From: JAUNSR01 sp036655755
Lineage (GTDB): Bacteria > Bacteroidota > Bacteroidia > Bacteroidales > JAUNSR01
Length of the DNA: 64,000 nucleotides
Reading direction: 5' to 3'
Assembly (NCBI GenBank): GCA_036655755.1
Contig: JAVVPN010000003.1
Coordinates: 16,895 to 80,894, forward strand
Made by a program: the position numbers and the translations under genes
The notes under the pieces: model-generated
The model's database searches: none
What the model was told of the DNA's origin: nothing
What the model saw: the letters and a program-made list of their open reading frames with translations, nothing else
In this document: positions 41,352 to 49,436 of the stretch, piece by piece
Layout of the letters: every line of letters starts with the position of its first letter
Numbering within the stretch: the stretch's first letter is position 1

Positions 41352-41693
41352 TCAGAAGTTATCGCACTCTTTTTCTACGGCAACAGTAGTTTCGTTTTCT
41401 TCTTCCTGATAATTTTCATTTCTGATAAAATCAAGAACTTCTGTCAGACCGTCGGCGAATTTGTTGAAATCTTCTTTGTAAAGAAAGATTTTGTGTTTTT
41501 CAAACTGAAAGCTTACATCATCACCGGTTCCGGTTGTGATTTTTTTGCTTTCTGTAATGGCAAGAAATAATTCATCTCTTTTATTTCTTTTTACATCCAG
41601 GTAATAGATTCGCTTGCCCGCTTTGATAGCCTTTGAAAAGATAATATCGCTTTCTCTTTTTTCAGGATGGTCTTTTCTTTTATTATCTTCCAT
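41352..41693 (-). CDS. DUF3276 / PUR-domain nucleic-acid-binding protein
   Basis: 113-residue protein of the DUF3276 family, the bacterial PUR-alpha-like fold. The core ESDIIFSKAIKAGKRIYYLDVKRNKRDELFLAITESKK is a PUR repeat, followed by FQFEKHKIFLYKEDFNKFADGLTEVLDFI, the strand-helix end. The termini are charged and disordered. Homologues in spirochaetes and Bacteroidota bind single-stranded DNA or RNA and may regulate genes; here the target is unknown. It is a single gene convergent with the transporter. A 225-bp AT-rich region separates it from divergent nusB. Confidence 0.88.
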   Translation of the reverse strand: MEDNKRKDHPEKRESDIIFSKAIKAGKRIYYLDVKRNKRDELFLAITESKKITTGTGDDVSFQFEKHKIFLYKEDFNKFADGLTEVLDFIRNENYQEEENETTVAVEKECDNF

Positions 41694-41879
41694 ATTCTTT
41701 TAATTATTGAAATCAAATCGTTTAACTACTTTTTAATTACTTGTTCAAATATGTAAAAAAATAAATTAAACAACAAAGATTTAAGCTATTAATTATTAAA
41801 AATAGGCAAAAAAACATTAGTCGGGAATAATTTGCATATAAAAACGGAGGCTAATCTTTTTAAAACGGTGAAAATCGGC

Positions 41880-41887
41880 TAACTTTG
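41880..41887 (+). promoter_or_regulatory. Candidate -7 element for nusB
   Basis: TAACTTTG followed by CAG matches the -7 consensus, 32 bp before the start codon; TTTT occupies the -33 position. Confidence 0.45.
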
Positions 41888-41918
41888 CAGTTCTAATATA
41901 AAGTAGTTCATTTAAACG

Positions 41919-42839
41919 ATGGTAAACAGAATTTTGATTCGAATAAAAGTTGTACAGATTGTATATTCTTTTTTAAAGGGTGACAAGGATATGAGTACAG
42001 CTGAGAAAGAGTTGTTTTTTTCTCTGGAAAAAGCGTATGATTTATATCATTACTTGCTTGTGTTGATGATTGAGTTGACAGATTTGCAGAAAAAGCGTAT
42101 AGAAACAGCGAAAGCAAAATATATGCCGACTCACGAGGAATTGAATCCGAATACACGTTTTATCGACAATCGTTTTATCCAGACACTTCGCAACAATCCT
42201 CAGTTAATAGATTATACTTCTCAGCAAAAACTATCATGGGTAAATGAATCGGACTTTCTGAAAGTCTTATTGGATGAAATTATTGCTTCTGATTTGTATG
42301 AGCAATATATGAATTCGTCTGAAGATTCATTTAAAGCAGACCGCGATTTCTGGCGTCAGGCATTTAAAACTATCATTGCACCAAACGAGCTGATGGGCGA
42401 GATTCTGGAAGATCAGAGCTTGTACTGGAATGACGACCTGGATGTAATTGGTACGTTCGCATTGAAAACAATCAAGAAATTTGATGAGAATCCTGAAAAC
42501 AATCAGCTGATTCCGATGTTTAAGGATGAAGACGACAGCGAATTTGCACGTAAGCTGTTCCGTAAGGCATTGCTTGATGCAGACCGTTTCCGTAAATTGA
42601 TCGAAGAAAATACCAAAAACTGGGATATCGATCGCCTTGCGTTTATGGATATTGTGATTATGATTGTAGCCTTGGCTGAGATTACGACTTTCCCGTCGAT
42701 TCCGGTAAAAGTATCTTTGAACGAATACATCGAAATTGCTAAAACTTACAGCACTCAGCGTAGTGGAAAGTTTATCAACGGTATCCTGGACGGAATCGTT
42801 ACACGCTTAAAAAAAGAGGGTGATATCACCAAAGATTAA
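41919..42839 (+). CDS. nusB: Transcription antitermination protein NusB
   Basis: 306-residue protein whose C-terminal about 140 residues are a NusB domain (LFRKALLDADRFRKLIEENTKNWDIDRLAFMDIVIMIVALAEI and VSLNEYIEIAKTYSTQRSGKFINGILDGI). The first 160 residues are a helical extension starting MVNRILIRIKVVQIVYSFL, itself resembling the NusB start (RR.ARE.A.Q.LY). The long form is typical of Bacteroidota, compared with 139 residues in E. coli. NusB with S10 (NusE) supports rRNA antitermination. It is the first gene of a likely operon with yajC, a YbbR-like gene and coaE. Confidence 0.93.
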   Translation: MVNRILIRIKVVQIVYSFLKGDKDMSTAEKELFFSLEKAYDLYHYLLVLMIELTDLQKKRIETAKAKYMPTHEELNPNTRFIDNRFIQTLRNNPQLIDYTSQQKLSWVNESDFLKVLLDEIIASDLYEQYMNSSEDSFKADRDFWRQAFKTIIAPNELMGEILEDQSLYWNDDLDVIGTFALKTIKKFDENPENNQLIPMFKDEDDSEFARKLFRKALLDADRFRKLIEENTKNWDIDRLAFMDIVIMIVALAEITTFPSIPVKVSLNEYIEIAKTYSTQRSGKFINGILDGIVTRLKKEGDITKD

Positions 42840-42850
42840 GGTATTTTTGT

Positions 42851-42858
42851 TACATTTG
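42851..42858 (+). promoter_or_regulatory. Possible internal promoter before yajC
   Basis: TACATTTG is an exact -7 match, with a second match TATTTTTG at 42842-42849. No -33 element is visible, so read-through from nusB is also possible. Confidence 0.3.
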
Positions 42859-42913
42859 TAGAAAGCGAACATTCGCAAACAAATAAATTATAACAATATT
42901 AAATCTTGTGTTT

Positions 42914-43237
42914 ATGAACTTATTAAACATTTTTCTGCAGGCTCAGGCCGGAGGTAATCCGAGCGGAGGTGTGATGAATATAGTGTTCATCATTGCTATC
43001 GTAGCCATCTTCTATTTCTTTATGATCCGTCCGCAGTCTAAGCGTCAGAAAGAGATCAAGAAATTCCGTGAAAGTCTTAAAGTGGGTGATCAGGTGATCA
43101 CAGCCGGGGGCATCTATGGTAAAATCAAAGAGGTAAAAGATGATTCTATCATCCTAACCATTGCTGACGGTGTAACAATCCGTATTTCAAAAGATTCTGT
43201 TTATCAGAATGCAACTGATACACAGCAAACAAAATAA
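42914..43237 (+). CDS. yajC: Preprotein translocase accessory subunit YajC
   Basis: 107-residue membrane protein with one helix (about 20-42, VMNIVFIIAIVAIFYFFMIRPQSKRQKE) and the family signature IRPQ.KR.KE, followed by a small beta domain (LKVGDQVITAGGIYGKIKEVKDDSIILTIADGVTIRISKDSV). YajC associates with SecDF and the Sec translocon. The ATG at 42914 is preferred over a GTG two codons upstream. It lies 74 bp after nusB and 19 bp before the YbbR-like gene, an arrangement frequent in Bacteroidota. Confidence 0.97.
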   Translation: MNLLNIFLQAQAGGNPSGGVMNIVFIIAIVAIFYFFMIRPQSKRQKEIKKFRESLKVGDQVITAGGIYGKIKEVKDDSIILTIADGVTIRISKDSVYQNATDTQQTK

Positions 43238-43256
43238 GATTTAACACAAGTGTCTG

Positions 43257-44261
43257 ATGCCTGGAAAAAATCAGCTTTTTACAACATTCAGATATTTATA
43301 TAAGAAGGTCAAAAACTTTTTGAGCAGAGCTCAGAGCAAAGAGTTATTGACCTTCTTGTTCTTTTTATGTCTGTCGTTTCTTTTCTGGATTCTTCAGTCG
43401 ATGAACGAAGAAGCAGAAGCTACCTATCGGATTCCGGTGCGCTACCGCAATGTGCCGGAAGATATTGTTTTTACCACTGTTCCGCCCAGTCAGCTTACGC
43501 TCCGGATAAAGGACAAGGGTATAATTTTACTGAATTACTCGTTTGGGAAACCATTTCAGCCGGTGGATGTGGATGTAAAGCCTTATCTGGCTAATAATAA
43601 AGGTACTATTCGTATTAATGAAGAGCAGTTGGGGGCTTTGCTTAAAAAGCAACTGAATGTCAGTACGACTCTTCTCTCATTATATCCCGATACATTGCTT
43701 ATTCATTATTCAAAACAGGGGGATAAACTGGTTCCTGTCCGTCTGGACGGGATGCTTACGGCCGGCGCCCAGTTTCAGGTGGGAAGCGATATTCAGCTTA
43801 AACCCGATTCGGTACGTGTTTTTGCGGCCCGTACTATTCTGGATACGTTACAGTCGGTGTCAACAACCGCTTTGCAATTATCGGAGTTATCCGATACGGT
43901 TGTCCGGAAATTATCGCTTCGTCCGATTAAGGGAGCTAAGATTGTGCCGTCGCAGGTACAGATTACGATTCCTGTAGAGGAGTACACAGAGAAGGTGATG
44001 AGTTTGCCGATTATGGTAGAGGGATTGCCCGACTCTTTGCAACTTCGTACATTCCCGTCGATGGTTCAATTGTCCTGTTTTGTGGTGTTGCGTGATTTTA
44101 AGGATGTTACTCCCGAATCGTTTCGTGTGGCAGTGGATTATCACAATGTCAGGGAAGGGGTGAGCCGATTGCCGGTAGAAGTGCTTGAGATTCCGCAGAA
44201 TGTAACAAATGTACATTGTAAGCCGGATAGCGTGGAGTTTATTATAGAAGAAAAAGAATAG
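43257..44261 (+). CDS. YbbR-like domain protein
   Basis: 334-residue protein with a short cytoplasmic N-terminus, one membrane helix (about 28-48, ELLTFLFFLCLSFLFWIL) and an extracytoplasmic region with YbbR-type beta repeats (YRIPVRYRNVPEDIVFTT, VPVRLDGMLTAGAQF, TIPVEEYTEKVMSLPIMVEGLP). YbbR/CdaR proteins of Firmicutes regulate the diadenylate cyclase CdaA. No cdaA is adjacent here, so that link is only a possibility. It is 4 bp ahead of coaE, so the two are tightly coupled. Confidence 0.85.
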   Translation: MPGKNQLFTTFRYLYKKVKNFLSRAQSKELLTFLFFLCLSFLFWILQSMNEEAEATYRIPVRYRNVPEDIVFTTVPPSQLTLRIKDKGIILLNYSFGKPFQPVDVDVKPYLANNKGTIRINEEQLGALLKKQLNVSTTLLSLYPDTLLIHYSKQGDKLVPVRLDGMLTAGAQFQVGSDIQLKPDSVRVFAARTILDTLQSVSTTALQLSELSDTVVRKLSLRPIKGAKIVPSQVQITIPVEEYTEKVMSLPIMVEGLPDSLQLRTFPSMVQLSCFVVLRDFKDVTPESFRVAVDYHNVREGVSRLPVEVLEIPQNVTNVHCKPDSVEFIIEEKE

Positions 44262-44265
44262 AAAG

Positions 44266-44856
44266 ATGATTAAGGTAGGAATTACCGGTGGAATCGGAAG
44301 CGGAAAGTCGGTGGTATCCGAACTATTGCGCAGTATGGGGTATCCGGTATTTGATACAGACCGTGAGGCAAAACAATTAATGGAGCGCTCTGTTATAATT
44401 CGCACCAAATTAACCGAAGCATTCGGTGATCAGGTTTATTCGGAAAGTGGGCTTAATCGCCCTTATTTGGCATCGCTGATATTTCATGATCCTGCGGCCC
44501 GTTTACAGGTAAATGCGATTGTACATCCCGAAGTAAGGTCTTATTTTCAAAATTGGTGTGAAGGGCAACATTCGGATGTTGTCTTTTTTGAATCGGCGAT
44601 TCTGTACGAATCCGATTTTCATCATCTGGCAGATGCGATATGGGTGGTTAGCGCTCCCGAAAAAGTCCGTTTGATGCGGACGGTGCGGCGAGATGGAGTT
44701 ACCCCCGAACAGGTATTGGCGCGGATGCGATCGCAGCTCGCCCAGGAAGAGAAAGAGGCACGAGCTGATTTTGTGATTCAGAATAATAATGAAGAAGCAT
44801 TGATTCCGCAGGTACTTTCGGGTTTAGCGCGGATCAGAGAAGCATTAGTGCGTTAA
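44266..44856 (+). CDS. coaE: Dephospho-CoA kinase
   Basis: 196-residue enzyme that phosphorylates dephospho-CoA in the last step of coenzyme A synthesis. The P-loop GITGGIGSGKSVV is at about 6-18, the substrate-site VFDTDREAK at about 29-37, and the lid region VRLMRTVRRDGVTPEQVLARMRSQ at about 143-166. ADFVIQNN near the end is also a family signature. Length is normal (about 200). Its start is 4 bp behind the YbbR-like gene's stop. A 118-bp gap with its own promoter separates it from the DUF5606 gene. Confidence 0.96.
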   Translation: MIKVGITGGIGSGKSVVSELLRSMGYPVFDTDREAKQLMERSVIIRTKLTEAFGDQVYSESGLNRPYLASLIFHDPAARLQVNAIVHPEVRSYFQNWCEGQHSDVVFFESAILYESDFHHLADAIWVVSAPEKVRLMRTVRRDGVTPEQVLARMRSQLAQEEKEARADFVIQNNNEEALIPQVLSGLARIREALVR

Positions 44857-44901
44857 AATAGATTCTCCGGAGGGTAGAGAGGATAAAAACACAGGTTACA
44901 G

Positions 44902-44933
44902 TTTGTTGATTTGATGTTGTAATATTAAATTTG
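44902..44933 (+). promoter_or_regulatory. Promoter for the DUF5606 gene
   Basis: TTTG (44902-44905), a 20-base spacer and TAAATTTG (44926-44933) match both elements of the Bacteroides consensus exactly, 42 bp before the start codon. Confidence 0.65.
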
Positions 44934-44974
44934 CGAACTATAACGGAAATACAGAATTTACTAATATAAATAAT

Positions 44975-45397
44975 ATGTTGAAGAATATTCTTTCCATTTC
45001 AGGGAAACCAGGTTTGTTTAAATTGGTTTCACGCGGAAAAAACATGTTGATCGTTGAGTCATTGGCTACCGGAAAAAGACAGCCTGCTTATTCACATGAC
45101 AAAGTCCTTTCATTAGCTGATATCGCAATGTTTACAACGGAGGGCGAAACTCCGCTAAATGAAGTTATGAATGCGGTAAAAGCGAAAGAAAACGGAGGTG
45201 TAACTTCTGTTTCGACAAAATCTACAGCAGAAGAGCTTCGTACATGGTTTGCGGATATTTTGCCGGATTTCGATCGTGATCGCGTTTATCCGAGTGATAT
45301 CAAAAAATTGATTACATGGTATAATTTGCTGACTGAGACAGGTAATAATGACTTCGACGCAGAAGTAGAGGAGCCTGAAGCTGAATCAGCAGAGTAA
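44975..45397 (+). CDS. DUF5606 family protein
   Basis: 140-residue protein of a Bacteroidota-restricted family (DUF5606). LKNILSISGKPGLFKLVSRGKNMLIVESL at the start, the middle LADIAMFTTEGETPLNEVMNAV, and VYPSDIKKLITWYNLL near the end are the features I recognise. The N-terminal half looks beta-rich and the C-terminal half helical, with an acidic tail. There is no signal peptide. Function is unknown. It has its own strong promoter and a terminator right after it, so it is an independent unit behind coaE. Confidence 0.85.
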   Translation: MLKNILSISGKPGLFKLVSRGKNMLIVESLATGKRQPAYSHDKVLSLADIAMFTTEGETPLNEVMNAVKAKENGGVTSVSTKSTAEELRTWFADILPDFDRDRVYPSDIKKLITWYNLLTETGNNDFDAEVEEPEAESAE

Positions 45398-45402
45398 GAT
45401 AT

Positions 45403-45441
45403 AAAAAAAGCCGTCGTACAAAAGTGTATGACGGCTTTTTG
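45403..45441. terminator. Bidirectional terminator
   Basis: AAAAAGCCGTCGTAC pairs with GTATGACGGCTTTTT (one mismatch) around a 6-base loop. It is shared by the DUF5606 gene and the convergent envelope operon. Confidence 0.87.
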
Positions 45442-45462
45442 ATTTTATCAAGGTAACAGGAA

Positions 45463-45753
45463 TTACCCTTTTGTTTGTGTCGTTTGTTTTGCTTCTTTTC
45501 GTTTGTGCATAAACTCTTTTATCCATTGCCACCCTTTTGTAATATACTGGAAATACATTTTCCACTTATCCAAAGAGGCGAACATGCCCGCACCGAACCC
45601 CATGGCACCTATGAATCCACCCTCTAAATAGTGATGAACATGCTGTCGAAGGGTATCTTCGAGATAAGCCATTTCAATTGTAACCCGGGCTTTTTCGTAT
45701 TGCAGCTCTTTTAGGGTGCTTACTCTTTTAGGATTATAATTCACCTTCTTCAT
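45463..45753 (-). CDS. Small membrane-associated protein of the YtxH/holin-like operon
   Basis: 96-residue basic protein with no recognised family name. After a hydrophilic N-terminus (MKKVNYNPKRVSTLKELQYEKARVTIEMAYLEDTL) comes a glycine-rich hydrophobic stretch (GGFIGAMGFGAGMFASL, about 44-60), then an amphipathic aromatic section and a very basic tail. It may insert in or lie on the inner membrane. The ATG at 45753 is chosen because it lies in the position expected for the third gene, overlapping the end of the preceding gene by 20 bp; an upstream ATG at 45786 would overlap by 53 bp. Confidence 0.65.
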   Translation of the reverse strand: MKKVNYNPKRVSTLKELQYEKARVTIEMAYLEDTLRQHVHHYLEGGFIGAMGFGAGMFASLDKWKMYFQYITKGWQWIKEFMHKRKEAKQTTQTKG

Positions 45754-46105
45754 TGTTCTCTCTTCTTTTAAACAGGGTTTGATCAAGGATACGAATCATC
45801 GGATTGATGAGCAATGATACTTTGAATTTAATAAAAATAAATATCAGGATGATATACAGAACTGCTATTAACAGGAATCCCCACACAAAACTTCCCAACC
45901 AGGCTCCTAGCAGATAAGCAATCGCAAAAGAAAGGCATAATAGTGCAAAACAGCTGAATAATAAACAGATTAATATGAGAAGCATGTTTCCTAAAAACAA
46001 ACTTCCTTTTTCAAGTGTATCTAGCCGGTAGTAATCAAGCTTAAGATAGAAATATCTTTTTAGCTCGCTGAATAGCTGGCTGTTAGTATGATGAGATTCT
46101 GTCAT
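45734..46105 (-). CDS. Phage-holin-superfamily-like membrane protein
   Basis: 123-residue protein with two strong membrane helices (about 37-62 and 66-95) between a charged N-terminal helix (ELKRYFYLKLDYYRLDTLEKG) and a charged tail. The pattern matches the actinobacterial/Bacteroidota holin-X-like proteins, which are chromosomal envelope proteins and not evidence of a prophage. It is the middle gene of a three-gene operon behind the YtxH protein gene, 11 bp away. Function in envelope stress is a reasonable inference from such operons. Confidence 0.8.
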   Translation of the reverse strand: MTESHHTNSQLFSELKRYFYLKLDYYRLDTLEKGSLFLGNMLLILICLLFSCFALLCLSFAIAYLLGAWLGSFVWGFLLIAVLYIILIFIFIKFKVSLLINPMIRILDQTLFKRRENNEEGEL

Positions 46106-46116
46106 GTGTTCTGTCT

Positions 46117-46374
46117 TTACTCGTGTCTTGAAGCAGGGGTGTCTTTGTCAATTAATTCGTCAACCAGATTATCGAGCTGGCAGCATTCGAGCTTGATACC
46201 ATGTGATTCTAAAAAATCTTTCAGTTTCATTTTAGCCAAGTGTCCCTGATCGTGGGCAAACTCATATACTTTATGACGTGTATTCGCTCCTTTGTCGGGC
46301 GCAAGCATTAATCCGATAACAGCTCCCGCAACGGCTCCGCCGGCAAAAGCAATCAATAAATCTAGATTCTTCAT
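46117..46374 (-). CDS. YtxH domain protein
   Basis: 85-residue protein with the YtxH signature: an N-terminal hydrophobic, glycine-rich stretch, LLIAFAGGAVAGAVIGLMLAPDKG, followed by a helical domain with charged residues. YtxH/GvpP-type proteins are general-stress proteins anchored to the membrane. The C-terminal part (HGIKLECCQLDNLVDELID) carries two adjacent cysteines. First gene of a three-gene minus-strand operon. It is divergent from uvrA, 254 bp away. Confidence 0.88.
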   Translation of the reverse strand: MKNLDLLIAFAGGAVAGAVIGLMLAPDKGANTRHKVYEFAHDQGHLAKMKLKDFLESHGIKLECCQLDNLVDELIDKDTPASRHE

Positions 46375-46572
46375 AACTCAATATAATTTAGCTGTAATTA
46401 TAGATGCAAACTTCCATGAAATTGCGGAACTGCATTCAGTGTGAAATACGTTTTTAGTTGTTAAATCAAGGTATTTCAATAGATGAACAAACCGGAATCG
46501 CTTTTGTTTTCCTTTTAGACTTTTTATTGCGCCCGGATTGCTCAAATACCCTTTACATAAGGTGGTGTGGTG

Positions 46573-46602
46573 GTTGATTCTGAGTGATAAATATTATCTT
46601 TG
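46573..46602 (+). promoter_or_regulatory. Promoter for uvrA
   Basis: TTG (46573-46575), a 19-base spacer and TATCTTTG (46595-46602) match the consensus in sequence and spacing. Transcription would begin near 46609, which rules out the in-frame ATG at 46584 and supports the ATG at 46629. No LexA-type palindrome was noticed. Confidence 0.65.
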
Positions 46603-46628
46603 TAAATTCTATTTTTGACTTGAATTTG

Positions 46629-49436
46629 ATGAACTCAGAGAATAATATCTTTATAAAAGGAGCCCGCGTAAACAATCTGAAGAATATCGATGTGGAGATT
46701 CCACGTGATAAGCTGGTTGTGATTACCGGATTGTCGGGTTCCGGTAAATCGTCGCTCGCTTTCGATACGCTTTATGCCGAAGGACAGCGACGTTATGTTG
46801 AATCTTTATCTTCATACGCACGGCAGTTTTTGGGGCGTATGAGTAAGCCTGAATGTGACTTTATTCATGGCATCCCTCCCGCTATTGCCATCGAACAGAA
46901 AGTAAATACCCGAAATCCGCGCTCTACTGTTGGTACTTCTACCGAAATTTACGATTATCTGCGCATGCTTTTTGCCCGTATCGGAAAGACCTATTCGCCT
47001 GTGTCGGGCGCTTTGGTAAAGAAGAATACGGCAGAGGATGTGGTGCAAAAAATGCTTTCCTATCCGGATGGTGTGCGATTTGCCTTATTGGTCGCTCTGA
47101 ATATGCCGGAAGGGCGTTCGACGCAGGCGCATTTGGATGTGTTGTTGAAATCGGGCTTTAATCGACTGGAGAAGAATGGCGCATTTTTACGTATCGAAGA
47201 TTTGCTTTCGGATGAAAATCCGGATCTGACAGATATGTATCTCGTGATTGATCGTATGTCGGTAGCGCATGATGAAGATGCGATCAGCCGTTTGTCTGAT
47301 TCGGCGGAAACTGCTTTTTATGAGGGCGATAATAATTGCATCCTGAAATTTTATAAGAAAGAGGGTGCCGAAACATTTGAATTTTCCAAACGTTTTGAAG
47401 CGGACGGAATTTCATTTGCCGAACCTTCGGATATGATGTTCAGCTTCAATAGCCCGATGGGTGCGTGCCCTACCTGCGAGGGTTTTGGGAAGGTATTGGG
47501 GATTGATGAAGATCTGGTCATTCCGAATAAGGCCTTGTCGGTATATGACGATTGTGTCGTATGCTGGAAGGGCGAAAAAATGAGTGAATGGAAAAATCAG
47601 CTGATACGCAATGCGCGGGCTTTTGATTTTCCGATTCACCGGCCTTATTATCAATTGACAGATGCCGAGCGGGAATTATTGTGGAGTGGAAACCGCTATT
47701 TTGAAGGTATCAATGATTTTTTCCGGATGCTAACGGAAAATCAATATAAGATTCAGTATCGTGTCATGCTTGCGCGTTACAGAGGCAAGACGAATTGCCC
47801 TACCTGTAAAGGAACGCGCTTGAAACCGGAGGCTCAGTATGTGAAAATAGCCGGTCATTCTATTTCGGACTTGGTTACAATGCCGGTCAGCGATTTGAAA
47901 GTGTTTTTTGATAACCTCCAGCTTGATGAAACAGATCAGGTAGTAGGTAAACGCCTGCTTACGGAGATTCGCAGCCGATTGAAATTTCTTTTGGATGTGG
48001 GGTTGGGGTATCTTACCTTAAACCGTCTTTCGGCTTCGTTATCGGGGGGAGAGAGTCAGCGTATCAATCTGGCTACTTCATTAGGCAGTTCGTTGGTAGG
48101 CTCACTTTATATTCTGGATGAGCCAAGTATCGGTTTGCATTCGCGTGATACAGATTTGTTGATACAGGTATTGAAGCAATTGAAAGAGCTGGGTAACACG
48201 GTAGTGATTGTAGAACATGATGAGGAGATTATCCGTGCTGCGGATTATATTATCGATATTGGTCCGGATGCAGGACGTCATGGAGGTGAAGTTGTTTATC
48301 AGGGCGATTTGAATAAATTGCAAAAGGCAACCCGCAGCCATACTGTACGCTATCTTACGGGAGAAGATCAGATAGAATTGCCTAAATCACCTCGTAAATG
48401 GAATAACTATATTGCGATAAAGGGTGCGGCGCAGAATAATCTGAAAGGAGTGGATGTGCAGTTTCCTTTACATGTAATGACGGTGGTAACCGGAGTTTCG
48501 GGATCGGGTAAATCAAGTTTGATTCGCGATATTCTTTATAAGGGACTGGTTCGTTATTATGGAGAAGCGGGAGACGCTCCGGGTAATTTCCTGAAATTTG
48601 AAGGGGATATGAATCTGGCCAAAGGAATTGAATTTGTTGATCAGAATCCGATTGGAAAATCGTCTCGTTCGAACCCCGCTACTTATCTGAAAGCGTATGA
48701 TGAGATTCGTAAACTGTTTGCCGAACAACAGGCGGCTAAACAGATGGGCTTTACACCTGCTTATTTTTCATTTAATGTAGAAGGCGGACGTTGTGAGGAA
48801 TGTAAGGGGGATGGAACGATTACTGTGGAAATGCAGTTTATGGCGGATTTGGTGCTTGAGTGTGAATCTTGTCATGGCAAACGCTTCCGTCAGGAAATTC
48901 TCGATATCGAATACCGCGGAAAGAACATCAATGATATCCTTGAAATGACAATTGACCAGGCTATCGAGTTTTTTAGTGAAACACCGCATTCGACCGAAAA
49001 GAAGATTGTGAAGCGCCTTCAGCCTTTACAAGATGTTGGATTAGGATATATACGCTTGGGGCAATCGTCATCGACTCTTTCGGGTGGTGAAAACCAACGT
49101 GTGAAGTTGGCTTATTTCTTGAGTAATGATACGCAGGGATCGACCATCTTCGTATTTGACGAACCGACAACCGGTTTGCATTTTCATGATATCAAAACAT
49201 TGCTGAAGGCTTTTAATGCCTTGATTGATAAAGGACATACGGTGATAATTATCGAGCACAACATGGATGTGATAAAATGTGCCGATCATATTATCGATAT
49301 GGGGCCTGAAGGTGGAGATAAAGGCGGGTTTGTGGTAGCTACCGGTACGCCGGCAGAGATCGCCGCTTGTGAAGCCTCTTATACAGGTCATTTCCTAAAA
49401 GAAAAACTTACCAGTAACGACCCAGTTCGAAACTGA
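46629..49436 (+). CDS. uvrA: Excinuclease ABC subunit A
   Basis: 935-residue UvrA, the damage-recognition ATPase of nucleotide excision repair. N-terminal KGARVNNLKNIDVEIPRDKL; Walker A GLSGSGKSS; zinc-binding pairs CPTCEGFG and CPTCKGTR; ABC signature LSGGESQRINLA; Walker B LYILDEPSIGLH; then the second ATPase with GVSGSGKSS, a second zinc module (GRCEECKGDG and CESCHGKR), LSGGENQRVKLA and FVFDEPTTGLH. Length and domain order are standard. It ends inside the convergent DUF5686 gene with a 29-bp overlap of coding ends. Confidence 0.98.
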   Translation: MNSENNIFIKGARVNNLKNIDVEIPRDKLVVITGLSGSGKSSLAFDTLYAEGQRRYVESLSSYARQFLGRMSKPECDFIHGIPPAIAIEQKVNTRNPRSTVGTSTEIYDYLRMLFARIGKTYSPVSGALVKKNTAEDVVQKMLSYPDGVRFALLVALNMPEGRSTQAHLDVLLKSGFNRLEKNGAFLRIEDLLSDENPDLTDMYLVIDRMSVAHDEDAISRLSDSAETAFYEGDNNCILKFYKKEGAETFEFSKRFEADGISFAEPSDMMFSFNSPMGACPTCEGFGKVLGIDEDLVIPNKALSVYDDCVVCWKGEKMSEWKNQLIRNARAFDFPIHRPYYQLTDAERELLWSGNRYFEGINDFFRMLTENQYKIQYRVMLARYRGKTNCPTCKGTRLKPEAQYVKIAGHSISDLVTMPVSDLKVFFDNLQLDETDQVVGKRLLTEIRSRLKFLLDVGLGYLTLNRLSASLSGGESQRINLATSLGSSLVGSLYILDEPSIGLHSRDTDLLIQVLKQLKELGNTVVIVEHDEEIIRAADYIIDIGPDAGRHGGEVVYQGDLNKLQKATRSHTVRYLTGEDQIELPKSPRKWNNYIAIKGAAQNNLKGVDVQFPLHVMTVVTGVSGSGKSSLIRDILYKGLVRYYGEAGDAPGNFLKFEGDMNLAKGIEFVDQNPIGKSSRSNPATYLKAYDEIRKLFAEQQAAKQMGFTPAYFSFNVEGGRCEECKGDGTITVEMQFMADLVLECESCHGKRFRQEILDIEYRGKNINDILEMTIDQAIEFFSETPHSTEKKIVKRLQPLQDVGLGYIRLGQSSSTLSGGENQRVKLAYFLSNDTQGSTIFVFDEPTTGLHFHDIKTLLKAFNALIDKGHTVIIIEHNMDVIKCADHIIDMGPEGGDKGGFVVATGTPAEIAACEASYTGHFLKEKLTSNDPVRN

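Noticed and set aside
45734..46105. Prophage signal from the holin-like protein
   Set aside because: Holin-superfamily proteins next to YtxH are chromosomal envelope proteins; no integrase, capsid or lysin gene is nearby.
46584..46628. Upstream ATG start for uvrA
   Set aside because: It lies within the promoter, before the predicted transcription start; the ATG at 46629 gives the usual UvrA N-terminus.
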